The position numbers and the translations under genes were made by a program. Below the pieces are notes generated by a model. That model did no database searches, was not told where the DNA came from, and saw only the letters and a list, made by a program, of their open reading frames with translations. This document shows, piece after piece, positions 35,401-47,598 of a stretch of 64,000 nucleotides of DNA; positions within the stretch are counted from its first letter, which is position 1; each line of letters starts with the position of its first letter. Where the stretch lies: contig CM075769.1 in the NCBI GenBank assembly GCA_037974665.1, positions 78,577,190 through 78,641,189 of the forward strand. The letters are read 5' to 3'. This DNA is from Ehretia macrophylla (Eukaryota > Streptophyta > Magnoliopsida > Boraginales > Ehretiaceae).

Positions 35401-36128
35401 GCTGAGTTCATAAGGACTCACCCTCTTTTTATCACAGGTGAAGAAGAACAGGTACAGGTACCTAAGGACAACGTGCCTATCGATGATTCCTTGGAGTGAT
35501 TGCCTGTCCCTACGTGCTTTTGCGCTTTGCCTGAAAGTGGTTGCTATATGGATGTTGTGTTTGATTGCAAACTATTCATTTTATTGATTTAAATGACCCC
35601 GTTGTAATTTGTGTCTAATTCTGGGATTGTACTACCTATAGCCGGACGAACTTTTATTTGGTGGTTTGCTTTCGTTTCTTAATTGGTAGTTATCGTAGGC
35701 ATTCAAACCACTAGATGAACAATCAACTAAGTTAATTCTATCTAATTTCACTTAGGTGCTCACTTGCAAATTAAAGGATAATAGGTACTTGCATGATAGG
35801 AAATTGACAAATAAACGGGACATAGTTATCATGTTAGGCTTATTAACCAAACAAGACCTTCAAGATAAACTAGTAGGCAAATCGGTTGGTGACAAATAGG
35901 AGTCCTTAATGGAATTGGGTTAATGATTGGAATAATTGAGGCGTTTAGAGAATTAGGTCAAACCAAAGAGCCCAATTGCAGCCATTATGCTGCCGATTTT
36001 TCAGAAAATTTTCGAGTTTAGGCCAAAACGTTAAGTGTTAAATCTTCATAAACAGTTAGTATGTGATATTACCTGAATGTTTAGTTCATACCCTAGTCTA
36101 ACCTTATAGGCCGGGTTGGGGCGTGACA
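32424..36128 (+). repeat. Element C 5' LTR
   Basis: 3,705 bp, TG...CA ends intact. In order: degenerate CGTG repeat array (about 32440-32815), AT-rich segment, CT-rich tract (33286-33360), body with motifs shared by all LTRs, GC-richer block (about 34920-35240), an acceptor-like pyrimidine tract ending TATCACAG near 35438, and the end GGGGCGTGACA. No convincing protein frame is conserved between LTR copies. Confidence 0.94.
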
Positions 36129-36141
36129 CCTTATATTAGAA

Positions 36142-36153
36142 TGGTATCAGAGC
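36142..36153 (+). promoter_or_regulatory. Primer-binding site, element C
   Basis: TGGTATCAGAGC, 13 bp after the 5' LTR end; complementary to initiator-Met tRNA and identical to that of element A. Confidence 0.94.
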
Positions 36154-38909
36154 TTAGTTTAGTAACTAGGCGTTAGTCGGGTTCAACTCTCGGACCATGG
36201 GTAGAAGCCCTAAGGTAATTATGATGTCTTGTTTATATGTGTTAATATGTGCTAATGTGCTTTAATTGCTTTAAGTATTGAATATTATGTGCCTTTGTGG
36301 ACCATATGTATTATGTATCATGCACACCGACACGTCCTCAATAATGCATGCATGCTTTTATACTCCTTCCTTGATACATGTGCATGTTATATAACCGTGA
36401 ATGACTGTTTATACACATAGATAGTTAGGATTAGGACTTTTAGGGAAGTGAATTTGTGCAGGACGAATGAAAGGCTCGGTTAGAGATTTCTCGCATCTTC
36501 ACAAGTGCTCAATGGATCATATATCTTATTGGATATGCATATATATAAAATGCGTAGCACATGTATAATTGTTGAGGTAAAATTATCTCTTTATCTTTGG
36601 AATACACATGCCTGTGATTAAGTTATAAATTTTATAGCTATAAAGTTCTTAATTCCGTTAAACCGTTCTTCTAATTGTGGTTCAAGAATAAATGTTAAGG
36701 ACATACAACTTTCCTTAGATATAAGAATATACTATTGGAGATGTGGAGTAGTATATATATGTTCACATGCTTATAATGGAAGTTTGACTTAGGAGTTGCT
36801 TTTGAATCAAATTCTTATATCTTAAAATGGTATAATAGACTAATTATATGATTGAATCCTTACTTGATTGGAATTAAGCATCGTTGAACCTAATAAGGTG
36901 TATATTAACGAGTTTCAAGTTCACTCAATGGTAAGATTGTGACCTAGAAATTAAGAGATGAACTCATGGAAATGGACAATAGTGGTTAGATTATTAAGGC
37001 GTGAATAATGTGCTTAAGTAACTTAACAATGGATAACCTCAAGACATGTAGGTAACTCTAGAGACTGAGTTTAACAAGGTTGATGATTCTTTTGTATAAC
37101 AAGGTATAGGAATGTTGGAATCAAGGAATTCATGTAGCTAGAACTCGTGTTTGGAAAACTGCACCTAAAATGTTAGGTCGGATAGAAGTGTAAGGAATTG
37201 AATTGTGCATTAGATGACTAACGTTGCTAAAGGTCCTAAGTTGGATATCGGTGATATTTAGAATCGTGGTATTAATTTGATGCCTCTTGGGTTTAGTTGT
37301 AAATATGCAAGTAAGTCAATCTATGCACTCGTTATTTGGATACCATAGAGGATGTTAAGAAGCATATATCCCTAAGTAATACCAATGGACCTAATATATA
37401 AACCATGAAAATGAGATTAAAGCATTCGGTTACAAAGTGGAGTCGTTAGGGTATGATTAGTAATCCTAAATAGCTAATAGTGAGTATGCATGATGATTCA
37501 TAGTGAACCCTAGGACCTAAGGTTGATGAGTCTTGACGCTCTTAGCTAGTTGAACATGTAAATGAGAAGAGTAAGATTTCATAGAGTTAAGATAGAGATG
37601 AATTAGAGTCATAATGACCCAAGAGACTATTGTTAGACCACTGTATTTATGTACACCGTTTCACATCTAGAAACTAGCGATCGGTAGACTTCGAATTGTG
37701 GTCGTTGAATAAGAGGGGTGAATCTTGCAGTGACAGTTAAATAAGTGGTTGATTACTTTTAAAGTTCTATTAAATTATATTGAAGGATGCCTTGTGGTTA
37801 TAATTCTTATGATTGACACAGCCTTGAAGCTATTTTGAGTAATAAGCTACTTGGATTAGTATGGCTAGTATCTTATGAGCTAGATCATTTCGGTACACAA
37901 TTATAGTCCTAGGATTGTTGTTGTACAACCGGTAACCTAGTAGAGAATTGATATCACTTACATGGCTATAAACCCAGCTTAGTAACATTAATGTTGGAGA
38001 TATATTGGCGGGCATTAAGTGTTCAAAGGGATGACTAGGTCGCTAAGTGAATAGGACCATTATCTTCTTAAGTATGACGTAACCTTGGATTGAGGTGAGT
38101 GAAATTTATTTGAGATTGAAACTATTCACCTTAGGAGTCTTGGTTATGATTAAAGAAATTCTAAAGCCTTGTGACTTGAAGATAAGGATTTGAATTAGGA
38201 AATAAATTGTGGATTACGAGTTGATGAATTTACTTGTAAGAGTTGAACTAGTGCGACATACTCAGTTTACCCATGCAATTTCGATGGCAGTTGTTGGTGG
38301 TACCTAATAAAACTTAGAGTTTGAGTTTAATGAATCTCAATAGTCTTTCTCATTGATTACGAGGGTGAAGGTTAACAAAGCCGGGAAAGGAGATTAGTGA
38401 ATAGGAGCCTGTAATCGGGAGACTAGTCATTAGAAGATTTACTAATCCAATGTACCTTCAAGATAAAAACTATGATACTACCGATAGATGACGACTTGAG
38501 ATGGATTAGTTTATTGGTGAGTTCTTCTTGAAAATAGAGTCGTATTATGGAAATGACCCATAACATGTGTATGTCCTAGGTGTTAACAATTTTGAAGCTA
38601 GTTGATAGAATATGTAAATCTGATATAGACCTATCAACTTGAAATTAGTGTATGTAACCATAAGATCGCAGTATCATTGTGATATTCCTTTTGAGGTAGG
38701 AATGCGAGATTGATACAACATGAGCCATGATTTTGGAGTTATAGTTCTATTGTTAGAATACCAATCCAACTTCGATGACTATGTTTTAAGACTCTAACCT
38801 TAGTTAATGAACTTGACCTTAAGATCAAATGGAGAATAGAGTCGTTCAAAGGAACAAATTGTAAATGTAGAGGTCACACCGAATTAAATGATTGAAGAAA
38901 GCTAAGAAG

Positions 38910-38948
38910 TGACTTCGTTGTGGTAAGAGAGATCACAGAGCAAAGGAC
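38910..38948 (+). pseudogene. Possible gag zinc-knuckle relic in element C
   Basis: In one frame this reads stop-LRCGKRDHRAKD, resembling a CCHC knuckle of the form CxxCGKxGHxxxxC with the first Cys codon as TGA and the last Cys lost. It lies about 100 bp before the polypurine tract, which would mean almost all of pol is gone. Short match, so tentative. Confidence 0.4.
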
Positions 38949-39033
38949 GACCCAGAGTTGGAAAATAACAATGGTCGGAATCCGTCTAAATGACCTTAAC
39001 AAGTAAGAATGAATTTTGGGACGAAATTCTTTT

Positions 39034-39046
39034 AAGGAGGGGAGGA
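39034..39046 (+). promoter_or_regulatory. Polypurine tract, element C
   Basis: AAGGAGGGGAGGA directly before the 3' LTR start TGTGAGG; same as element A. Confidence 0.92.
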
Positions 39047-42000
39047 TGTGAGGCCCGACCCCGAATAACGTGTCTTACCTCGATTTGCGTGCCTTAGACC
39101 TAAAATTAAATGACCGACCTTGGATTACGTGTCCTGTCTTGATTTTCGTGCATGCCTCGTTATACGTACCTTAGCCTAGAATTGTGTGCCCTAATCCTCG
39201 ATATACGTTTGATACCTAGATAAACATGCCATGACCTTAGTTTACGTGTGAGACCTTGATTTGCGTGTGTCTCTTCGTTTCGTGTGCATTAACCTTGAAC
39301 TGCGTGCTTTAACCTTGGTTTAAGAGTCGTGTCTTGAATTACGTGCATTAGTCTTGAAGTTCGTGTCTTATCTCGTAGTTCATGTCTACCTCGTAATTCG
39401 TGCCCTAGACCTAGGAATCCATGCCACCACGTTAATCAAGAAAGAATCCTACACAAAGCACTAGACACTAAAATAATCATACACAATCCACTAACCAATA
39501 TTATATTCCTAATTCAAATTCTCTACAAACTCCACTAAAAATAAAATAGTACTAAACTACTCCTACATTTTCCACTTTCTATTATTCTATTCATAATTCA
39601 ACTCATCAACAAACATTCCTATATTTTATTCTACCTAGATTACCTAATTTCCCAACATTCCTATGACAATTCTAATGACACAAATGCATAAAGAATTATT
39701 CCTAGACAAACTATGACAAACACTTAGCACAATGCATCAAAAATTGCTCAAAACCACCTAAATCCTCTACTTTGCTCAACCAAACCACCCTTGCCCATGC
39801 TAAACATTTTAAAATCACACATTGAAGACACAAAAATCAGAATTTAATGGCCCAAGGCCAACCACATGCTTAAAGGATGCAAAGGCTTTCATTTTTTTTT
39901 GTCATTTCTTCTTTCTTCCTCAACCTTCTCTCTCTCCCTCTCATTCTCTCTCTCCATCTCCGTTTTGGGCTGAGTTTCTTCATCCCTTAGAACATCTTCA
40001 TCATCGTATGGTGCATCAAGACAAACAACAAGCAAAGAAACTCACCCAAGCAAGCTAGGATGCAAGAAACACACATGCAAGCATTTTGATTCACCATTTT
40101 CGGCCTTGGTGAGTTTTTAAGCTTCCATTTCTTTTCTTCTTGTTCTAACCACATGAATGTACTAAGAGATTGATCACTAGGCTAGGAAAAATAGAGAAAA
40201 CCAAGTTGGAATCTCGGCTAAGCAAGAAGAAGAAGAGATTTGGGCTTCAACAAGTTTTTGTGCATCTTTTGGGTTGATTGCTAAGGTGAGGGCTAAAACC
40301 TTTTGAAAATCCTTCGAAAATTCACATGCATGCTCATGAATGTATGTCTTTGCTTCTGTACTTGAGTTATATGGTCGTTCATAAGCTTAAACAACCATGC
40401 ATGGCAAGATCTTGGCTTGAAAGTGATGCTAGGTGAAGTCGGATTGTTGACAGCTCTCTGACCAGTCTGTTTCGAGGTAAGTTTAGCTAGGCAAATGATG
40501 TTTAAAATACATGAAACTTCGTAGGTGACTAGCTTGGAAAGTTTTGAACATTTTTCCCAGAAATAGGTCGAAGCTAATTTTGATTCTACGGTCCTCAAAC
40601 TGGCAAATCTTTAAAATGTGTCCAAATCTGGAAATCTGGAAAAATTAAGCAGGTTTTGGCAGATGCACTGACCTTGAGGAACGAACCATATTTGAAATTT
40701 TTCAGTTATGGACAATTTTTTCAGAAATGGACCAAGGCTAAATCTGACCCTAAGGACCTCAAAAACGTCAATTACTGAAAAGTGTGCAAATCTGGACAAT
40801 TTTGTGCTATTCCACTGTTTCGGCTATATCTAATGATTCTGAACTCCAATTGATGCAAGGTTTGTTTCTGATTTTAGTTAACTTCTTAAGATTTAATTTG
40901 AAATCTTATTCATGGGATTTGGAGATTGTTTGATTATCCTATTGATTGTGAGAAAAAAGCCTATTGCAGCAAGGGTTTCACTTAATGTTGTACTTAGAAA
41001 CAATTATTGTAACCTCTCTTGTGGTGTTAATTGCTTGGAATTGTGGTGTTGAGATGTTGTGTGGACTGTTTTGAGTACTTGAGGATGTTGAATTATATGA
41101 TGCATGGTTTGAGATTGACTTTGAGTGTGGTTGAGGCTCAAATTGAAGAAATATGCACGAAATGGAAACCCTAATGACTAGGTAGTTTTGCTAAGTGTTG
41201 ATCATTTGAATATTGTGTGGAATTATATGTTTAGTAGGCTGCCTGTAGTTGCCCTTATAAGCTTAAATGTAATTTTGATCATTGCATGTTGACAAATAGG
41301 CTTTTCTTGCATCTGAACCCACGTAGATGTTGTTGCATGTTGAATAATCGTATCACTTGATTACGTGGACTTCGAAATGGGTTATATGGCTTGACTTACA
41401 TGTGTTACATGGTTGCCCGTTTAATGTTCATATGGCTCTATATGCCTTTCAAGTGAAATTACTTGTCTTATCGTGCCTTGTTTGACTACTTGACAACGTG
41501 CGACCTTATAACTGTTCGGAGGTGACCTACTTTGTTGTCCTCCTAATGTGATATGTTAAATGTTATAAATGTGCATTGCATACGAGGTTGCAACCTTTCA
41601 TTGTGGCATGGTAGCATTTCACGAACGAGGGGCGGCATAGGGCTTGTCGGTGCTCCCGTGACTACCATGGTCCAATTCCCTCTCTCGCTTGGCATTCCAC
41701 CCTCGGAGAGTTGGGTCGTAGGTTTCGGGGTACATCCGGAGTACACCCAATTGGGAGCGATAAGTGGATTATTGAAGTCGGCCGCAACAATTGTATCGAA
41801 ATCGAAATTGTGAGCAACTGCTCACCGTATCCTTGAAATGATTGGTAAATGTATCTGTTACTCGATTTGTTTCATAAATTTGTGTACCTTATTATTTGTA
41901 ATACGTGACATGTTTTCAAACAGAGTTTTCATAAATTAAACCAAAAAATGAGTTTCAAAACGTATTTCTCGTTCCCTCTTGCTGAGTTCATAAGGACTCA

Positions 42001-42650
42001 CCCTCTTTTTATCACAGGTGAAGAAGAACAGGTACAGGTACCCGAGGACAACGTGCCTATCGATGATTCCTTGGACAGATTGCCTGTCCCTACGTGCTTT
42101 TGTGCTTTGCCTGAAAGTGATTGCTACATTGATGTTGTGTTTGATTACAAACTATTCATTTTATTGATGTAAATAACCCCGTTGTAATTTGGGTCTAATT
42201 CTGGGATTGTACTACCTATAGTCGGACGAACTTTTGTTTGGTGGTTTGCTTTCGTTTCTTAATTGGTAGTTATCGTAGGCATTCAAACCACTACATGAAC
42301 AATCAACTAAGTTAATTCTATCTCATTTCACTTAGGTGCTCACTTGCAAACTAAAGGATGATAGGTACTTGAATGATAGGAAATTGACAAATAAACGGGA
42401 CATAGTTATCATGTTAGGCTTATTAACCAAACAAGACCTGCAAGATAAACTAGTAGGCAAATCGGTTGGTGACAAATAGGAGTCATTAATGGAATTGGGT
42501 TAATGATTGGAATAATTGAGGCGTTTAGAGAATTAGGTCAAACCAAATAGCCCAATTACAGCCATTATGCTGCCGGGTTTTTGAAAAATTTTCGAGTTTA
42601 GGCCAAAACTTTAAGTGTTAAATCTTCATAGGCCGGGTTGGGGCATGACA
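39047..42650 (+). repeat. Element C 3' LTR, with a 58-bp terminal deletion
   Basis: 3,604 bp. Near its end, sequence corresponding to 36051-36108 of the 5' LTR is missing, joined at a short ATA repeat (CTTCATA then GGCCGGG). Other scattered substitutions and small indels separate it from the 5' LTR. Same internal layout as the 5' LTR, with the CGTG array at about 39065-39430. Confidence 0.93.
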
Positions 42651-42655
42651 AGTTG
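42651..42655. other. Target site duplication, element C, right copy
   Basis: AGTTG, matching 32419-32423. Confidence 0.92.
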
Positions 42656-42745
42656 TCTTGTCCAATGTTCCATGGGATTCAGTAATAGAGATTTGGTAGA
42701 TAAAGTATCTTGGCAACCCTAACCAGGGCAAAAAAAATTGAAAAG

Positions 42746-42863
42746 GGGGTGCAACACGAGGACTTCCCAAGGGTCACCTATCCTAGTACTACTCTCGCCC
42801 AAGCACGCTTAACTTCGGAGTTCTAATGGGATCCGGTGCATTACTGCTGGTATGATCGCACCC
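42746..42863 (-). rRNA. 5S rRNA, copy 31 (118 nt)
   Basis: One base deleted from the C run at nt 91-95, where a further change makes exact alignment uncertain. Other differences: nt20 C>G, nt39 C>T, nt85 G>A. Confidence 0.93.
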
Positions 42864-43421
42864 GTCATGTTGAGGGCACAATTCCTATATGTGTTAACGG
42901 TTGACAGCCCCAGCCTAGAGAGATGGCCCATTCAGAAGGCCCAATGGGGTTAACGACAACCCATCCGCTTCAACAACGCAGCATCCTCGCAAGACGTGAT
43001 ATCAACACGTTGTAGGGCCCTCTAATGTACCGGGAGTCAGGTTGTCATCCTTTTAATAGTTCACGACGTACGATCCAGGACGGAAAAACGGAGGAAAAGA
43101 AGAAAAGTGGTCGGAAACTGATGAAAACGTTTGATTTTGGGCTCAAAAAAGGGGTACAGTGAGCATGCTGGCTGCCCCTATCCTAGAGCTCTCAGAGAGC
43201 TTTGCAACGGTATACTGTGCACTGCGTAACTCCTTACGAATCAAAAGTTATGGGCAATGTAGCGACGGAGACCTAGTCACAAACCCTACGCACTCGGTTT
43301 GCGGGCCCAACCTCAACGTGAAGTGAAGTTGTCTTGCCCATTGTTTCGTGGCATTCAATATTAGAGATTTGGTGGATAAAGTATCTTGGCAACCCTAACC
43401 AGGGCAAAAGAAAATGAAAAG

Positions 43422-43540
43422 GGGGTGCAACACGAGGACTTCCCAGGGGGTCACCCATCCTAGTACTACCATCGCCCAAACACGCTTAACTTCGTAGTTC
43501 TGATGGGATCCGGTGCATTAGTGCTGGTATGATCGCACCC
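43422..43540 (-). rRNA. 5S rRNA, copy 32
   Basis: Full length. Four differences: nt46 C>A, nt61 C>T, nt70 G>T, nt71 A>G. nt70/71 lie at the intermediate element. Confidence 0.94.
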
Positions 43541-44096
43541 GTCTTGTTGAGGGCACAATTCCTATATGTGTTAACGGTTCAGAGTCCCAGCCTAGAGAGA
43601 TGGCCCATTCAAAAGGCCCAATGGGCTTAACGACAAAACATCCGCTTCAACAACGCAACATGCTTGCAAGACATGATATCGACACATTGTAGGGCCACCT
43701 TATGTCCCACGAGTCAGGTTCTCGTCCTTTTACCAATTCACGACGTACGATCCGGGACTGAAAAACAGAGCAAAAGTAGAAAAGTGGCCTGAAACTTATG
43801 AAAATGTTTGATTTTGGGCTCCAAAATGGGTACAACGAGCATGCTGGCTGCCCCTGCTGTAGAGCTCTTAGAGAGCTTTGCAACGTATGCTGTGCGCCGC
43901 GTAACTCCTTACGGATCAAAAGTTATGGGCTCCGGAGCGACGGAGACCTGGTCACAAACCCTACGCCCTCAGTTTGTGGGCCCAGCCACTACGTGAAACG
44001 AAGTTGTCTGAACTAATGTTTCGAGGGATTCAGTAACAGAGATTTGGTGGATAAAGTATCTTGGCAACCCTAACCAGGGAAAAAAAAATTGAAAAG

Positions 44097-44215
44097 GGGG
44101 TGCAACACGAGGACTTCGCAAGGGGTTACCTATCCTAGTACTACTCTCGCCCAAGCACGCTTAACTTCGGAGTTCTGATGGGATCTGGTGCATTAGTGCT
44201 AGTATGATCGCACCC
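44097..44215 (-). rRNA. 5S rRNA, copy 33
   Basis: Full length. Six differences: nt15 C>T, nt30 G>A, nt85 G>A, nt89 G>A, nt95 C>T, nt98 G>C. Confidence 0.94.
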
Positions 44216-44773
44216 GTCATGTTGAGGGCACAATTTCTTTATGTGTTAATGGTTCACAGTCCCATCCTAGAGAGATGACCCATTCAAAAGGCCCAATGGG
44301 CTTAACGATAAGCCATCCGCTTCAACGCCACAGCGTCCTTGCAAGACGTGATATCGACACGTTGTAGGGCCCTCCAATGTCCCGCGAGTAACGTTGTCGT
44401 CCTTTTAGTAGCTCACGACGTACAATCCGGGACAGAGAAACAGGGCAAAAGAAGAAAAGTGGCCTGAAACTGATGAAAACGTTCGATTTTGGGCTCCAAA
44501 AATGGGCACAGCGAGCAAGATGGCTACCCCATTCGTAGAGCTGTAAGAGAGCCTTGCAACGGTTTGTTGTGCGCCGCGTAACTCCTTACTGATCAAAAGT
44601 TATGGGCACCGGAGCGACAGAGACCTGGTCACAAACCCTACGCCCTCGGTTTACCGGCTCAGCCTCTACGCGAAGCGAAGTTGTCTTGCCTAATGTTCCG
44701 TGGGATTCAGTAATAGATATTTGGTGGATAAAGTATCTTGGCAACCCTAACCAAGGCAAAAAAAATTGAAAAG

Positions 44774-44892
44774 GGGGTGCAACACGAGCCCTTCCCAGGG
44801 GGTCACCCATCCTAGTACTACTCTCGCCCAAGCACGCTTAACTTCGGAGTTCTGATGGGATCCGGTGCATTAGTACTAGTATGATAGCACCC
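44774..44892 (-). rRNA. 5S rRNA, copy 34
   Basis: Full length. Five differences: nt7 G>T, nt15 C>T, nt18 C>T, nt103 T>G, nt104 C>G. Internal promoter intact. Confidence 0.94.
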
Positions 44893-45450
44893 GTCATGTT
44901 GAGGGCACAATTCCTTTATGTGTTAACGGTTCACAGTCCCAGCCTAGAGAGATGACCCATTCAAAAGGCTAAATGGGCTTAACGACAACCTATCCGCTTC
45001 AACAACGCAGCATCCTTACCAGACGTGATATTGACACGTTGTAGGGCCTTCTGATATCCCATAAGTCAGGTTGTCATCCTTTTAACAGTTCATGACGTAC
45101 GATTCGAGACGGAAAAATAGAGCAAAAGAAGAAAAGTGGCCTGAAACTGATGAAAACGTTCGATTTTGGGCTCCAAAAAGGGCACAGCAAGCAAGCTGGC
45201 TCCACCCGTCGTATAGCTCTCTGAGAGCTTTGCAACGGTATGCTGTGCGCCGCGTAACTCCTTACGAATCAAAAGCTTTGGGCACCGGAGCGACGGCGAC
45301 CTGGTCACAAACCCTACACCTTCGGTTTGCGGGCCCAGCCTCTACGTGAAATGAAGTTGTGTTGCCCAATGTTCCATGGCATTCGATAATAGAAATGTGG
45401 TGGATAAAGAATCTTGGCCACCCAAACCGGAGCAAAAAAATTTGAAAAGA

Positions 45451-45569
45451 GGGGTACAACACGAGGACTTCCCAAGAGGTCACCCATCCTAGTACTACTC
45501 TCGCCAAAGCACACTTTGCTTTGGAGTTCTGATGGGATCCAGTGCATTAGTGCTTGTATGATCGTACGC
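45451..45569 (-). rRNA. 5S rRNA, copy 35
   Basis: Full length but degenerate, twelve differences: nt2 G>C, nt5 G>A, nt15 C>A, nt29 C>T, nt48 G>A, nt52 T>C, nt53 T>A, nt57 C>T, nt64 G>T, nt93 C>T, nt95 C>T, nt114 C>T. Four hit the A box. The gene sequence is identical to copy 36. Confidence 0.91.
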
Positions 45570-46127
45570 GTCATGTTGAGGGCACAATGCCTTTATGTGT
45601 TAACGGTTCACAGTCCCAGCCTAGAGAGATGGCCCATTCAAAAGGCCCAATGGGCTTAACGACAACCAATCTGCTTCAACATCGCAGCATCCTCGCAAGA
45701 CATGATATCGACACTATGTAGGGCCCTATGATGTCTAGCGAGTCAGGTTGTCGTCCTTTTAATAGTTCACGACGTACGATCCGGGACGGAAAAACAGAGC
45801 AAAAGAAGAAAAATGGCCTGAAACTGATGAAAACGTTCGATTTTGGGCTCCAAAAAGGGCACAGTGAGCAATCTGGCAGCCCGCGTTATAGAGCTCTCAG
45901 AGAGCTTTGCAACGGTATGCTGTGCGCCGTGTAACTCCTTACGGATCAAAAGTTATTGGCTCCGGAGCGATGGAGAGCTGGTCACAAACCCTACACCCTC
46001 GATTTGTGGACTCAGCCTCTACGTGAAGCGAAGTTGTCTTGCCCAATGTTCCGTGGGATTTTGTAATAGAGATTTGGTGGATAAAGTATCTTGGCAACCC
46101 TAACCAGGGCAAACAAAATTGAAAAGA

Positions 46128-46246
46128 GGGGTACAACACGAGGACTTCCCAAGAGGTCACCCATCCTAGTACTACTCTCGCCAAAGCACACTTTGCTTTG
46201 GAGTTCTGATGGGATCCAGTGCATTAGTGCTTGTATGATCGTACGC
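46128..46246 (-). rRNA. 5S rRNA, copy 36
   Basis: Same 119-nt sequence as copy 35, including all twelve private differences. The flanking spacer also matches closely. Probably non-functional, duplicated after decay. Confidence 0.91.
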
Positions 46247-46803
46247 GTCATGTTGAGGGCACAATGCCTTTATGTGTTAACGGTTCACAGTCCTAGCCTA
46301 GAGAGATGGCCCATTCAAAAGGCCCAATGGGCTTAACAACAACCAATCTGCTTCAACATCGCAGCATCCTCGCAAGACGTGATATAGACACGTTGTAGGG
46401 CCCTCTGATGTCTAGCGAGTCAGGTTGTCGTCCTTTTAATAGTTCACGACGTACGATCTGGGATGAAAAAACATAGCAAAAGAAGAAAAATGGCCTGAAA
46501 CTAATTAAAACGTTCAATTTTGGGCTCCAAAAAGGGCACAGTGAGCAATCTGGCAGCCCGCGTTGTAGAGCTCTCAGAGAGCTTTGCAACGGTATGCTGT
46601 GCGCCGCGTAACTCCTTACGGATCAAAAGTTATGGGCACCGGAGCGACGGAGACCTGGTCACAAACCCTATGCCCTCGGTCTGCGGGCCCAGCCTCTATG
46701 TGAAGCGAAGTTGTCTTGCCCAATGTTCCGTGGGATTCAGTAATAGAGATTTGGTGGAACAAGTATCTTGGCAACCATAACCAGGGCAAAAAAAATTGAA
46801 AAG

Positions 46804-46922
46804 TGGGTACAACCCGAGGACTTCCCAGGGGGTCACCCATCCTAGCACAACTCTCGCCCAAGCACGCTTAACTTCAGAGTTCTGATGGGATCCGGTGCAT
46901 TAGTGCTGGTATGATCACACCC
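46804..46922 (-). rRNA. 5S rRNA, copy 37
   Basis: Full length. Seven differences: nt6 C>T, nt47 C>T, nt74 A>T, nt77 A>G, nt109 T>G, nt114 C>T, nt119 C>A. Confidence 0.93.
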
Positions 46923-47479
46923 GTCATGTTCAGGTCACAATTCCTTTATGTGTGAACGGTTCATAGTCCCGGCCTAGAGAGATGGCCCATTCAAAAGGCC
47001 CAATGGCCTTAACGAAAACCCATCCGCTTCAACAATGCAGCATCCTCGCAAGATGTGATATCGACCCGTTGTACGGCCCTCTGATGTCCAGTGAGTCAGG
47101 TTGTCGTCTTTTTAACAGTTCACGACGTACGATCCGCGACGAAAAAATAGAACAAAAGAAGAAAAGTTGCCTGAAACTGATGAAAACGTTCGATTTTGGG
47201 CTCCAAAAAGGGCACAACAAGCAAACTGGCAGCCCTTGTCGTAGAACTCTCAGAGCGCTTTCCAACGGTAGGTTGTGCACTGCGTAACTCCTTACGGATC
47301 AAAAGTTATGGGCACCAGAGCGACGGAGACCTGGTCACAAGTCCCACGTCCTCGGTTTGCGGGCCCAGCCTCTACGTGAAGCGAAGTTGTCTTGCCCAAT
47401 GTTCCGTGGGATTCAGTAATAGAGATTTAGTGGAACAAGTATCTTGTTAACCCTAACCAGGGCAAAAAAAATTGAAAAG

Positions 47480-47598
47480 GGGGTGCAACACGAGGACTTC
47501 CCAGGGTCTCACCCATCCTAGTATTACTCTCACCCAAGCACGCTTAACTTCGGAGTTCTGATGGGATCCGGTGCATTACTGCTGGTATGATCGCACCC
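47480..47598 (-). rRNA. 5S rRNA, copy 38
   Basis: Full length. Five differences: nt20 C>G, nt67 C>T, nt75 G>A, nt91 C>G, nt92 C>A. nt20 C>G is shared with copies 31 and 39. Confidence 0.94.

Larger units (their letters stand above)
36129..39046 (+). other. Element C internal region without gag-pol
   Basis: 2,918 bp of AT-rich sequence with stops in all frames. No retrotransposon protein motif was found except the zinc-knuckle-like relic at 38910-38948. The last 50 bp or so, with GGGACGAAATTCTTTTAAGG, equal the end of pol in element A. Origin of the middle is unknown: decayed coding sequence or a replaced interior. Confidence 0.85.
32424..42650 (+). mobile_element. Element C: non-autonomous LTR retrotransposon (LARD-like)
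   Basis: A 10,227-bp element with 5' LTR 32424-36128, PBS, a 2,918-bp interior, polypurine tract and 3' LTR 39047-42650, flanked by AGTTG. LTR ends (TGTGAGGCCC...GACA), PBS and polypurine tract match element A, and the LTR bodies are alignable with A and D, so it belongs to the same family. The interior has no capsid, RT or integrase frame, only a possible zinc-knuckle relic and the pol stop-region sequence beside the polypurine tract. It would have depended on proteins from an A-like element. Confidence 0.93.

Noticed and set aside
36129..39046. A host gene captured inside element C
   Set aside because: No frame of meaningful length, no splice-consistent exon series and no recognisable domain; stops are frequent in all frames.
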